The position numbers and the translations under genes were made by a program. Positions 34,894 through 47,267 of a stretch of 64,000 nucleotides of DNA are shown here, in pieces. How positions within the stretch are numbered: the stretch's first letter is position 1; each line of letters opens with the position of its first letter. This DNA is from Daedaleopsis sinensis (Eukaryota > Basidiomycota > Agaricomycetes > Polyporales > Polyporaceae): contig CM066307.1 of the NCBI GenBank assembly GCA_033807695.1, positions 3,534,001 through 3,598,000 of the forward strand, in the 5' to 3' direction. The notes beneath the pieces were generated by a model. It had not been told where the DNA came from. It saw only the letters and a program-made list of their open reading frames with translations, and made no database searches.

Positions 34894-37551
34894 ATGTCAA
34901 TCTCTACCACGTCAATTGGCACCTACAGCCTCAGCTCCGGTAGCTCAGGTATGTCGCTCAAGGCAACCCCCCGCACGAAGAAGACCTTGACCCACGCTGT
35001 CCGTAAAGCAGACCGATGCAAAGATGGCCCGTCGGTTCAGCAAGGCTGGGCAGACGAGCTCTATCATCGCGTCAACCCTTGCCTCGGGTCTCCGGACGAC
35101 TTCATCACCGACTTCGTCCCCGCCTCCTCAGAGCCACCCCTCATGGCTATTCCCGACGACCTCTTCGCAGAGTGGAGACCAGAGCCAGGGAAGGAGGCAG
35201 TCATGTATCCCTTCCTCGTGCGTCCACCGTTTCCTTGGTTATGCTTCACTAACTTTGCTAATGCTATTCGACAGCTGAGCGGTTGCAACCAACTAACCAG
35301 CGACTTCGCTGAAGATCGACGCCTCTATTTTGCTGAATGTGCAAACAAACGCATCGCGTTCCCTTTCGTCGAGCATGCCGACCACCACTACACGATGCCC
35401 GATCTCGTCATATCGGTTCCCGGTGTCAAGCTCCCTCTTGTGATGACGAAGGGATCCTGGCCGTTGATCTGTGCCGCTCTGGAGGGCAAGGCGACAGAAG
35501 AGCAGGACCCGTTCAACAAACGCGGTATGGTCCACATCGAGACAGTTCGACAACTTGCTACCAGCGCACGTAACCTCTTCTTTACCCATGGCCTTCTTTA
35601 CGCCTTTACCATCGGCTTCTATGGCGACACTTGTCGTATAGCGCGCTTCGACCGCTCTTCGGCCGTCGTTTGCCAACCGTTCAACTACCGTGAACGTCCC
35701 GACCTCCTTCGACGTTTCCTCTGGCGTCTAGTGCACCCCTGCGTTGGTGGACCTGTTGTTGGTTGCGATCCCGCTGTGCGTAGTCTGGTCCCGACCGATA
35801 TCGATTGGCTCAAGGAGAACCTCCGAAAGCTGGGCTGGAACGACACATCAATCCCCAGTGACACTGAGCTATCAAAAGGACGCAGGGTCGAAACCCCCGA
35901 ATCCCACTCTACCGACGCTCCAAAACGGGCCTTGCTTTTGTTCGACGTTCTCGACATGAACGCCCGGCTATTCAGTCGTTCGACGATGGTTTGGCTCGCA
36001 CTCGAAGACACTCGCCATCTCCCCGACGCTTCCTCACCTCCGCGCCTCTTGGTGCTCAAAGAAGCGTGGCGTCAGGTTGTTCGTAGACCTGAACGTGAGT
36101 TCTATGAGCGACTCAACGCGATTCCAGATGACAAACGCACTGGTCTACCGAAGATGGTTTATGGTGCGGATCTTGGCGCACTCGAGTCGGAAGAGTGGAA
36201 GGCTTGCGGAGGCGAGCTACCGTTTTACGGTGCATCCGAGGAGACGGAAGAGACTTCTGAGTCCTCACGTCCATCCTCTCCTGCCTCACAAGGTTCAAGG
36301 AGCTCAAGTCCCGAGCCCCGTGCTCCTTCTAGTGACTGTACCTCTTCCGCACACGCTCCCGGTCTATCAGACGACAGTGCGCCCTCACGCTCACCAACAC
36401 CGTCGAAGGCATTTCCCCTCCCTTTTCCTCAGTACGAGACGTACACTTGGAGGATACTCTTCGGTGACAAGTACGCCCACCGCGAGCGAAGTCTAGTCCG
36501 TATCGTTGTAGACGTAGTCGGTCGACCACTGAAGCGGTTCCGTAGCACCCGCGAACTGGTTGCAGCGGTGCGGGACGCCATCGAAGGTATGTTCATACGA
36601 GCACCTCATTCGCGGGCTTGAGAATCTGACCGTCTACGTACAGGACATAAACATGCGTGGGAGGTCGGAGTACTGCACCGCGATGTTAGTCTAGGGAACA
36701 TCTTAATTGCGGAGTCGACGAAAGAACGTCTTACAGGGTTCTTGCACGACTTCGACTACAGCTCCATGACGAAAGATCTACCCGTACCAGGCGACGAGTT
36801 CGACGACGATTCTGAGGATGATCCCCTCCTACGGGTCGCTGAGGATTATGATGATGAAGGGAAAGAACGCACTGTGAGTGTTATGCTGCCCACGTTCAAG
36901 AGTAAGTATGCTGATATGCTAATGTGCTCTCTTTAGGGAACCTACTACTATTTCGCTATAGAGCTGCTCCGGGACCCCAGCGCGGTTCATTCTGTCCACC
37001 ACGATCTCGAGTCGTTCTACTGGGTGTTGCTCTGGGTTGTCCTTCGATGCACTGTGCACGACCGCGGATTCAACGAGGATCCATGCGAGAACATCTTCGA
37101 GTTCGGCTCGGATGAGAAAGCGGAATATGCGAAGTACGGTTGGATCGGGTCCATCAGGAAGGTTGTCGTTAAGGGCAACGCTCCGTTGACCGATCTTCTG
37201 GAACAGTTCAAGGCACTGTGCAAGCGCAACACCTCTGAGTCGGGCATCCGTCTCACTCACGCCGAAGTTCTCAAGATCTTTGACGCTGCTTTGGCTCGCA
37301 AGGACTGGCCGACTGAGCCGGATCCCGCAATCTTGAAGCCTGCTGCTCCGAAGGAAAGCACCCGTCCCACCATCTTCAAGGAGCACCTGAAGCGGCGCAG
37401 CGGGACTCAGGGCACCGACGGGGGTAAAAGCGAAGGTGACAAACGGGGCGAGAAGCGGAGCAAGGGCCGTGCCTCTGGCAGCGGAGTGCGCCGCTCAAAG
37501 AAGTCTTCCTCAGTGGCTGCATCGGGATCTCGTGGTAGTAAACGTGCATAG
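34894..37551 (+). CDS. FunK1-type fungal protein kinase, copy A (divergent)
   Basis: Member of the fungal-specific FunK1 kinase family, expanded in mushroom-forming fungi (substrates unknown). Exons 34894-35217, 35275-36586, 36644-36873, 36937-37551; 826 residues. The long N-terminal FunK1 region contains FFTHGLLYAFTIGFYGD and PVVGCDP. The kinase core carries the catalytic loop HRDVSLGN (Asp559, Asn564) and HDFDYS, with DFD (Asp581) in place of DFG, followed by GTYYYFAIELL and HDLESFYWVLLW. A Ser/Pro-rich acidic insert at about 425-510 separates the two parts, and the tail is Lys/Arg/Ser-rich (possible nuclear signal). The first intron is 57 nt, divisible by three and free of stops, so a retained form of 845 residues is possible. 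Convergent with copy B; it shares their exon plan but is much more diverged. Confidence 0.92.
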
Positions 37552-37800
37552 TGACAGTAGCGACGTAGTACTAGGAATGTATAGGTCACTCACATAAATT
37601 ACTCATGTCGCGGGCGACATCTAGAATGAGTTGTATCGACGAAGTGAAGTTGAATTGCATGGATTTCTTGCAGCGTCCCGGCCATTGGGACATGTCATGA
37701 TTGCAGTGGTAGATCAGGTAGTAAGTATGTATAGAAAATACAACATGATAGCGATCCCCTTCTCCGACGCGATGTCGTATAAGGAGGCCAGTTCGATACC

Positions 37801-40422
37801 CTAGCCGCGCTTGCGACGCTTCGATGCCACGCGGGGAGCACGCGCTGCATCTTCACCCGTAGGCTGTGCCTTGCGCTTCAACCCAGTGGCACTGGCAGGT
37901 TTCGACCCAGCGTCCGCCGCACCGCGTTTCTTCGTTTTACGCTCAGGCTTCGCGACCTGGACGGTGCACGTCCGTGTCTTGGGCACGGTGTATTTGCGCG
38001 CGATGTCGTTCTCCGGCCACCCCTCGCTCTTCAGTGCCTCTTCGAAGATGGCTTCGACCGCGTCGTACGAGAGCCGCTTAACGCCCGGGCGGCCGCTGCT
38101 GCTCAACAACACAAGAGCGCGGAAGCTTTCGAGAAGGTGCGTAAGCGGCCGGTTCTTCACGATGAAAAGCTTTTCATGCCCGCTTTGGTCGAGCCACATC
38201 TTCTTGGCGCCGTAGGCATGGCTGTCGTCGCCGTACTTATAGATGTCGGCAACAGCCTTTTCCTTCAAGGGATGCTTGTGGGCGGTGTGGTGGAGGACGA
38301 CCCAGAGGAGGACCCAGTAGAAGGACTCGAGGTCGTGCCAGACCTCATGAGTGCCATGTTTGCAGACGAACAGTTCAACGGACAGAAAGTAGTAAGTGCC
38401 CTGAAAGTCAGTGTTCGATAATACACGCCGACAACGGAACGAGTAAATGCGCACTCACTGTGCGCTTTTTGAGATCAGGACCGGCATCACTAGAAGCTCC
38501 TGGGCTACTGTTCTGGTCATCGTCAGAGTCTGACCCGGCGTAGTCGGTCTCGATCTCCGACTGCGCCGTGTCTTCAATTGGCTTGTCAGCCTCCACGGAA
38601 GAGGAATCGAAGTCGTGCAAGAAGCCGTGAAACTTTGCTGTCGCAGTCCCCGGTTTTTCGACGATGAGGATGTTGCCCACGCTCACGTCCCGGTGGAGAA
38701 TTCCAGCCTTCTCGAACGCAAGTCTGTGCCCTGGTAAGGTCCGGCGTTCGAATCAGTAACAGCAAGGTTAGAGGTAACGTGCTCGCGCTAACCTCGGCAT
38801 GCATCAAGCACGGCCTGAACCAGCTCCTTCGTGGACTTGAATCGGGTTAGTGGCCGCCCGACGGTGTCGACGACGAAGCGCATGTGGCTACGCTCGCGGT
38901 ACCAGTACTGTTTGCCGCGACTGAGTCTCCAAGAGAATGTCTGCTGCATCGGTCGGTGTGGAGGCGGACCAGTGCCTCGGGGAGAAGTCGTCATGGAACG
39001 AGGAGCCGTCGCAGCGGCGTGTTCGTTAGTCGACGTCCGAGCAGAAGTGAGGCGAGAGGTGTGATCGATGTCGTCCACGGGGGCGCCGTAGAGAGCGTTC
39101 TCCCAAAGCCGAACCTCCCTCTCACCCAGGTCTCCGCCGCAGAGCAGCTTCGCCAGCCCTACCCGCTCGTCGTCTTCGATGACGTCGAGGTGGTCATAGA
39201 ACGTGATCTCAGGCTCTCGAAACAGCTCGCGCCACGAGTCCTTGATGATACGGAGGGGTACCGGGCTGGCGTCGTCTTCGGTGTCTACGAGCTCTCCATC
39301 GACGTCCTGGCGTGTGTCTTGAATGCCGAGCCACACAGAAGTCGTGCGAGAGAATAGGCGGCCGTTGACGTCAAGCGCCTTGAACATCATGTATGGCTTG
39401 GGCTCCACGGCGGTGACGTGCTCATCCTCAAAATCGTCGTCGTAGACCTCGGCCCGGCGGGCTTCGCTCACGATGGCCTCGGCTGCGTCGACCCCAGCGC
39501 GGAGCAGGCGGGAGTTGAGCCACTCCTGGTCGCAGGGCGTCAGCGGGCGAATGGTAGGGTCGCAGCCGACGAAGGGGACCGCGTCGCAGGGGTTGACGAA
39601 CCGCCAGAAAAAGCGTTGGAGCAACTTTAGGTCGCCGAGCTTGCTCAGGGAGAGGGGTTTAGAGGCGATAGCGCATGCGTGGTCGAATCGGGCAATGCGG
39701 ACGATGTCGCCGTACACCCCGACGACGAAGACGGCGAGGAGGCCATGAGCGTGCATGAGATTCCGCGCGTTGGCGGCCATCTGAACCAGCTTCTTGCAGC
39801 TGGTGAGACCGTTCTTCTCAAATGGATCTGCACTCGAGGTGGATTTCCCCTCGAGCACGATGGCGACCTGCCGCCAAGTGGGTTGGACGTCGGGGTCTAA
39901 GACGACACCGGGTAGAGAGGCGACCATGTCGGGAGAAGTCTCGTGGTGGGAGTTGGCGAACGCCTGGAAGGGGAAGGTCATCTGCCATTTATCGCAAGCG
40001 ATAAACGAGAGACGTCTGTCTTCGGGGAACGGTGCGACGAGCCTATTGAGTCCTTCGATCTGAGCCGTCGCTGATTAGAGGAACCCGACAATAGCACAAT
40101 GGTTAGAGCTCACCAGGCCGGGATAACTGTCCGTCTCCTTCCCTGCTACCGGTCTCCATTTCGAAAAAGCGGTGCCGTCGGTGGTAAAGTTGCATCGTGC
40201 ACGAGAGGGAACAAAAGTTCGGATATACTTGTCGGTGGTACCATTGTAGACGTTTATCCTGTTGAGCAATAGTTGTTGCCATGCTTCGGCGGCGGGGTGC
40301 TGGGGCCCCTCTGCGTGGTCATGATTAGTAGAGACAGTCGGACATGTAAAGATGGACACTTGGCTACTCATACCTGAAGAAGAGGAGCAGAAGATGTCCG
40401 GGATTACACTGTCAAGGGACAT
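37801..40422 (-). CDS. FunK1-type kinase, copy B (left arm of inverted duplication)
   Basis: Minus-strand exons 40114-40422, 38793-40059, 38459-38730, 37801-38400; 815 residues, intact. Starts MSLDSVIPDIFC; the N-terminal region has KWRPVAGKETDSYPGL, FAVFVVGVYGDIVRIARFDH-like sequence and PFVGCDPT. Catalytic loop HRDVSVGN (Asp540, Asn545), DFD (Asp565), then GTYYFLSVELF and HDLESFYWVLLW. The last about 60 residues are Lys/Arg/Ala-rich, ending SKRRKRG. Exons 2, 3 and 4 have exactly the same lengths (1267, 272, 600 nt) as copy E at 61108, its partner in the other arm. The stop lies 250 bp from the stop of copy A, which converges on it. Substrate and pathway unknown. Confidence 0.92.
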
Positions 40423-40740
40423 TTGGTTTTTTTGCGAGTAGAATGGTTAAGAAGCGAGTCAAGTTGAATGAGAAGGCGCCCTGCGGGGCACGTTGAACCG
40501 TGCACGCCGGTCAGAGCCGAGGAATCTCTTCTGACGCTCAAGGACAGTCGGGCCGCAGCCAGCAGTCGACTTAACCGCATCAATTCGCCACCAGTGCTTC
40601 TGCCGCCGCAGAGTGAGTCATGGAAATGATATGGTAACACAGAGATAATGTCAAGAAAGAATGAGCGTGATGATACATATGGTACTTGGATAACGTAGTA
40701 GATGTCAGGTATGAGTATTCCGAATCCATTCTCATCAACA

Positions 40741-43524
40741 CTATGACCCCTGGCCAGACTGTTTGGCAGCCCTCGACGATGCTCTACTCGCTCGCGCCGA
40801 CCCGGATGCACCCGTGCTCTTCGAGGCTTCTGAGCCCTTGGAACGCTTGGAAGAGCGGCTCCCGCCGGCACCAATCGCTTGAGCCTCTTGCTTTCCCTTA
40901 CGCTTCCTCGAGCCTGACTTGCCATCGCATCCAGTTGCCTTGGTGGCCACCTGCCGAGCGTCCGTGATAGTCGCAGGCTTCGCAGCGTCGTCAGCAGGCC
41001 AGCCGTCCATGTCGAGCGCCTCGTCGAATAATGCAATAACGGCATCGTGCGTAAGAGGGGATTCCGGCCGTTGATTGAAGCCGAGACATGTGCGCACGAG
41101 TATGGTGAAGGTCTGCAGGAGATCGAGAGTGGTGCGTTGCCCGGGACTGTGAATATGCTCTCCTGCTTCCACAGGAACAAAAACTTGGCGGAGGCGCTCT
41201 TATCCCCGGAGGCAAACTCGAAGTATTTTGCGCAGGCCTCGTCGCCAAGAGGATGGTCGTGTACGGTATGGCGGAGGACAACCCATATGAAAACCCAGAA
41301 GAAAGACTCGATGTCATGGCAAACTTTGTGCACGACTGGTTTGGAGCTGCCAAGGAGCTCCATAGCTATGAAGAAGTATGTACCCTGCAGCAGAGGTGTC
41401 AGCGCGGTGACCAGGTCATTGTTTCATCAGTAACAGAGACCTACAGTGCGCTCTTTGAGGTCCTCATTCGCGTCAGAGTCGTCTTGCTTCTGCGCCGGAT
41501 CAGACTTCTGCTGGGAACCATCGGCCACCTCGACACTTGCGACGCTCGCAAGTGGCTCCATGTTGCTGTAGTCAAAGTCGTGCAGGAACCCGTGGAAAGG
41601 CCGCGACTCCGGCTTGTCGACGATGAGGATGTTGCCGACGCTGACATCACGGTGCAGAAGCTTGCCCTTCTCCCATGCGAGTTTATGGGCTAAGGATCGA
41701 GTGGTCAGCATCACTCAATCAAGCGCGTACGGTGACGAGGTCTACGTACCTCGAATGGCATCCCGGATAGCAAGGACCAGTTCCTTCGTGGAACGAAACC
41801 TGGTGAGACGCAAGCCGACAGTGTCAATGACGAGCCGCATGTGACTGCGCTCGTGATGACGTTGGGCGTCACCGAATAGGACACGCCAAGTGTACGTCTG
41901 CTGTTGCGGAACGAGGAGTGGATATGGCGGCCGAAGCTTCTCGAGAGGTGTCAAAGGCGATGATAACCAGGAGCGCCGTGTTGTGTTCTGGGGAGGAGTT
42001 GGAGCATTTAAAGGAGGGGGAGGTAGAGGTGTAAGTGGTGAAGACGGCGGGGATGATGACGCTGCATTGGGCGACAGGTTTGAAGGAGTGGGCGCATGAC
42101 GAGAAGGCGTAACAGGGTCCGCGTGTGGACGAGGAAAGAATGATTGTGGGGGGACTGAAGAGGGACCGGCCTGCTCGTCCCCGTTCCTGGTCATCCCTTC
42201 GCAAGAACCACCGCGTGCCTCCCAATGTGTCACTTCCCTCTCCCCTAGATCGCCCCCGCAGAGGACGTGAGGCAGTCCCATCCATTCTTCGTCCGGGATT
42301 GTCCCCTCTAGTCTGTCGTAGAAGACCTTCTCGTCCCGACGCACCAGCTGACGCCACGAGTCCTTGATGATAACCAGACTGATCTGGTCGAGATCATCCG
42401 GAAGTGGCGATAGGCAGCCATCAACGACCTGTCGAGGATCTTCCATAGCCAACCAAACCGTCGTCGAGCGCGAAAGTAGTCGAGCGTTGATGTCGACGAG
42501 ATTTAGGAGGAAGAACGATCGTGGAACCTCGTCTTCGTCGTTCGTGGAGTACACCTCGGTCCGTCGACAAAACTCGGGCTGCTGGAGAGGTTCTTCGCCT
42601 GAAGCTTCCAAGCGTGCTTTAACCCATGCAAGCTCGGCGTCGGTGAGTTTGCGTGTGGTTGGATCGCAGCCAACGACAGTGTCCCCCATCACGAGGTGAA
42701 CAAAGCGCCACAGGAACTTCTGGAGGAGGTCTGGACATTCTTTGATGGAGAAGGCAGGGGAGGCAACCAGACCAGAATGGTCATAGTGAATGATGCGGAG
42801 CATGTCGCCATAGATCCCAATCATGAAGGCCGAGAGGAGACCATGAGCTACCATTAGGCTCCTGGCGCCGACGGTCAGTTGAACGAGGGTCCTGCTGTGC
42901 TCGAGACTCGGCCGTTGGAATGGGTCGTCGCTGACCAGGGATTTCACTTCCAACAGGATAGATGAGAGAATCAGCTGAGCTGACTGTAGGTCTTCTCCTG
43001 GAAGTGAGATCGCGACGTCGGGATAGGTCGCATGATGGGTATGGCCGAAGGCTTTGAAGGGGAAGAGGATCTGCGCCCGATGGTTAGGGAAGAACGTAAC
43101 CTTCTTGGAGGAGGGAAACTTGGCGACTACTCGTCGAAGGCCTTTGAGCTGTAAACAACATGAGCACGACAATAATATGCCAGCTTATGATCGATGAGCG
43201 CACCAAGCCACCATAACTCCTGGTCTCCCTGCCCTTCTTCGGGGTGAAGGTCGAGAACGCTTTTTTGAGAGATAGGGATGGGATGGTTGCGGGAGCACAG
43301 CTGGGAACGAAGTTGTCGAGGTACTGGTCGAATGTACCTGGGAAGACGTGGTATCTATCGGTGATCTCCTTCTTCCACCCTTCGAGATGTCCGGGCTGGA
43401 GAGCGTCTTGGTAGTTGACGGCCTCGTTATTAGACTTGTCAACCCGGGGACTAGAAGCGGACGCCATACCTGAGCTACATGAGTGGCAAAGGTAGCTGCC
43501 AAGATCTTCTGTCGAGATAGACAT
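40741..43524 (-). pseudogene. FunK1-type kinase, copy C (left arm), with a 1 nt frameshift
   Basis: Minus-strand exons 43204-43524, 41750-43148, 41445-41689, 40741-41384; partner of copy D. It begins MSISTEDLGSYLC and keeps the full FunK1 region, HRDVSVGN, HDFDYS and HDIESFFW. Exon 4 is 644 nt, one short of a multiple of three. At about 41125-41131 the frame slips just after TVPGNAPL; the correct continuation (LLQTFTILV) is in the next frame and runs to a stop at 40741. In the slipped frame the kinase loses its C-terminal about 140 residues of normal sequence, but the catalytic loop is upstream of the lesion. It could be a recent pseudogene, a truncated but active kinase, or an assembly error in a repeat. 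Copy B starts 318 bp downstream, same strand. Confidence 0.75.
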
Positions 43525-46500
43525 TTAATACGTTTCGAAAGTGTTGCGGCGAGTGGTGGTTCTTCAAACTGGGTGGTCGAGGTGAACAATGGGTTTCTGG
43601 CCAAGCGCCGATCAGCTGAGTACAGAACACGCGTTCGGCAAGTGGTGCGGGAATATCCGCGGCGTCCACATGAAATACCGGTCATTGCCCCTGGACTAAA
43701 GCGACTCACCTTGTGATAGTATAATGGACCTCAAGACACGTCACCGTAGAAATAACTAGTATTACTCGTGTATGCCGCGCTGCTGAACAATAAGTATTGG
43801 TTGGATTGTCGCCGGAGCGGGCTGAGGCGATACGTGGCCGGTGGCAGGAATGGAGAGACCTCACTGGATGCAGTGAGCACTGCGCGCGGTGCGGATGTCG
43901 GAGTTATAAGGGCTAGCGAGCTCAGAAAGCGGCAAGAGTCCGTCTGAACAGACGCAATTGTATCCCACTTTGAGCGAGTATAAGCACAATGCCAGACAAA
44001 GAGCTATTCGTCAATAAGCGCTATCGGCGTAACCAAGCGAAGCTCCTACTCACATGGACTATGATCGAGTACTTCGAGGTAGAGATCCGGCTAGCTGGTG
44101 ACTGTTCAATATCGGACGTTCTCGACTCGGACGTTGTCACCGTTAATGTTCAACTCGAAGACTCTCGAAGAGGGTCACGTCAGTGACGTCACTGCTCCTG
44201 GGTAGCGCTCAGTGGAACAGTCAGTGACGGGCCGAGCGGTCCGAGTTACTAACCACGGCTTAGCCCTGTCTTAGATTCGGTCAGTGTTTGGTTTGTGGGA
44301 CTTACGCTTCTTCTTAAGCCTGGGGTACCTGTATGCATGCTTTAGTAAGCTATAGCAGTAACCCAAATGCAGAATAGACATGGAGCACTATGGCAATCAG
44401 GTCCATTCATCCGATCAGAACAATCGGGTGTTTCATGTTATACACATGTCATGCTCAGAAGATTATATCCACATTACTAGTACAATAACATAAACAGTCT
44501 TTCGCTATATATCAAGCTATTGTGCGGCTTGACGGCAAGGAAGCTCGTGCACCACATCATCGTTCTCCACCTGCTCATTACTCTCCGGTGCCTCGTCAGG
44601 AATTGCATGAAAAATGTTGTACGAGGGAACTTTGAAGGTCTGAGTGCCACTACGGCTCGTGCATATAAGATTGCGGAACACTTCAGCCTGGAGCACGCTT
44701 GGAGTCACGACGATCTTGATACGACCACTCTGCATTTGCACGCATAATCAGATATTTGCAGCCGCGAGGAAGTAATAGTCTGAGGCATCGAGCACAATAG
44801 ACCAGACAGTGGCACTCGCGGGCTTCGTGAAAGCTCACCTCGAGGTCACGGTCCTACAGCCTCATCTCGCCCGGAAAGGCGCCGGCGATAAGTTTTCCCC
44901 AGTCGCTATACATCTGAGTGCTTACAAAACTCCCAGTGTACTACCAGCGGAGGTCGTCGACGAAGCCATAGACAGCGCCGTCGATCAAAGACTTCTTTCG
45001 CGCCATCGTCCCGAACACGAATGCGAGTGGCGGCCTGGGGACTGCGCGTTGCGAGCACGCGATTCAACAGAGTCTGCCGTCGACCGCGATGCGCATGGCT
45101 CAGACCAGAACATGGTCTGTGATCAGCAAGGTACGTCAGTCGCGTGCGCTCTGACACGGTATACGTACACATCCGCACACACACGCGCTCAGACACGATG
45201 AGTCGTGGCAGGTCGTGGCCGTTGCTGGCATCGAGTTCAAGGCATCGCCCGGGGAGCAGTACTGCGCTCGTCTCGATTGCACTCGTTCCGTCGCCTACTG
45301 ATACTGTGTCCACGTTGAATCCCCGGGCCCGGAACTGCAGAAAGCCGTCAAGCCGTCAATGTTGCACCAAATGCGTGCGATTCACTTGGAACGGTCTCCC
45401 GCACGGTGACTAGCATCAGCGTCGCCTTCGAGCCTTTTGATTCCAACTACACTTCGCTCAACCGCGACCTTAGGCGCATCATCACGAGGGTATATCGCAT
45501 TCTCTTGAGCGGAGCTAGCTGTGATGTGAAGAGTTCTCGCGCCCATTGAGCGACGCATAGCATCGAGAGTGTCTAGTTTACATCACCGTATATTGTCCGA
45601 AGTAGACACAACGTCAGCGTGAGCTGTTGTGGCGTCCTCATCTTTGTAGTTGTAACTTGTCGCGTTGGAATTAGGTCCGCTAGCGGGCCTCGATCACGAT
45701 GACCTCAGGCTGCGGCCCAAAGCCAATCGGCAACTGGTCCGGTCGTAGGTGGGCATTTCGGTAGGGGACTCAACCAGAATGATCATGAGTGAACTAGCCT
45801 GTCGCGGCATAACATGAGATTATTTGGTGTAGAATATGTTGTAGACGTCCATACGAAATCATACTTCTGTGATCTTTGGGCTGTGAGAGCGAGCGCCCAT
45901 GGCAAGTTGAAGTCATTAGCAACTACACGCACCACAAGTGATGACATGGGTGGGGTGCCACAAGGATATACGTAAATATGAAGTGCAGCACATACCACCC
46001 GGAGCGTAAGACCTATTGTGACGCGTTTATCTCCTCGTAATCGTGTTCCCCAACATGACAGTGAGTCCTTGCACTCGGTGTCAGACTTCAGTGCCAGAGC
46101 GCTGGTCGCTAACTTACTGCGAAGAGTGTCCATGACAATGCGAAGTATCGACTTGTCCAACGCGCTACGGCAGGTCGAAGCGGTGCTAGAGAATGAGGCG
46201 GAGGTGAAAGAACGGGGGTCCACAGCTGCATCATGTGACCGTCAAAAACCCGCCGAAGGTAGTGTTCTCTGACCAGGTAAGCAGTTTCGTGCATCTAGGG
46301 ACGTGCTTGGCGTACCAGAAGCCGACTCGTCCCCACAACTAGTATGGCCATCGTGTTTCGCACAACCCGGGCACCCTCTCTCATGTCGAGTGAGTAGTGA
46401 GCTGGCAAGGGAGAAGAACCGTAGCGGATATATTTTGTACGATATGCTTGTTATACTGTGTCCGGTTTGAACGCGAGTTCTTGCACAGGTCGCACCGTGC

Positions 46501-47267
46501 TGACCGCAACTCGCCGAGGTCTCCCCGACTTGGCTCTCGGAATGGCAGAGTGCATCGCAGGTATCGCAGTGTATCGTATCCATCCAGGTAAAACGTTCAT
46601 GTAAGTTCAGTGTTGCCTCCGGACGCTTGACTAATTGGCCGACAGCACTGACAGGATGAAGGGACACGAGCTTGGTCTTCAAGCTTCAAACGCGGTCGAC
46701 GTAGCAGCGTAGCCAGCGGCAAAATCTATTACCTATACGATACACGTACCGAGGAGTTCTTGATTGCCTTGAGTCTTGACCTGGTCTTGACCCCTCTCGT
46801 CGAACTGGAGCCGTTAATGACCACTCCAACTATATCATACCTCTGTAGAAGCTTCTGCTGTGCAGTGTGTTGCCGAAGAGTATATCAAGTTTGCTTGATG
46901 GGTGGAAAGTGCTGAGCTAGGATTATGATGTATCGCGTGGTCCCTCAGGGCCCCTCGTACGCTATTGCTAGGCATGGCCATGTGTATAGCTTGAATGACG
47001 CCGTAGAGTGCTGTTTCAGGGAACGTAGGGATAGATTGGGGACATCGAGCTAGTCATGAGCACAGATTCGGTTGATTCTCGCTGGCCGGAGATTTGTGGA
47101 CGACGGATTGACGACGGAAGGAAGAAGAGAGAGTGAGGTCACGGGTTTTAACTGAACACGTCGTCCGGGCGCCTCTGCAGATCCACACTTATACCTCCTC
47201 CCCGTTCGCGGTCGCGCTGGCAGCAGCCTATCCTCCCCATTCTCCGTCGCCGACGCCTTCACCAGCG
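43525..47267. other. Gene-free stretch: upstream of copy C and inner spacer
   Basis: 43525-44284 belongs to the duplicated arm and is presumably promoter of copy C; it contains a palindromic AGTGACGTCACT at 44182-44193. From 44285 on the sequence is unique. Between 44517 and 45540 several short frames look protein-like (minus: KSLIDGAVYGFVDDLRW followed by a stop, and IKIVVTPSVLQAEVFRNL; plus: ISVAFEPFDSNYTSLNRDL), but I could not chain them into one gene. A decayed gene is possible. 46300-47267 holds nothing recognised. Confidence 0.4.

Larger units (their letters stand above)
37801..44284. repeat. Left arm of a large inverted duplication (FunK1 copies B and C)
   Basis: About 6.5 kb whose reverse complement matches 56686-63728. 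Similarity covers both kinase genes and their introns, and the about 760 bp upstream of copy C, for example CCCACTTTGAGCGAGTATAAGCAC (in two overlapping pieces) and GACGGGCCGAGCGG near the spacer-side edge at about 44270. Similarity stops at the copy B stop codon on the outer side. The intergene between B and C is 318 bp, against 851 bp in the other arm. Confidence 0.85.

Noticed and set aside
40404..41363. 320-codon minus-strand frame over the 3' part of kinase copy C
   Set aside because: Its first part is genuine copy C, but after the frameshift near 41125 it reads out of frame and into the C-B intergene; not a separate gene.
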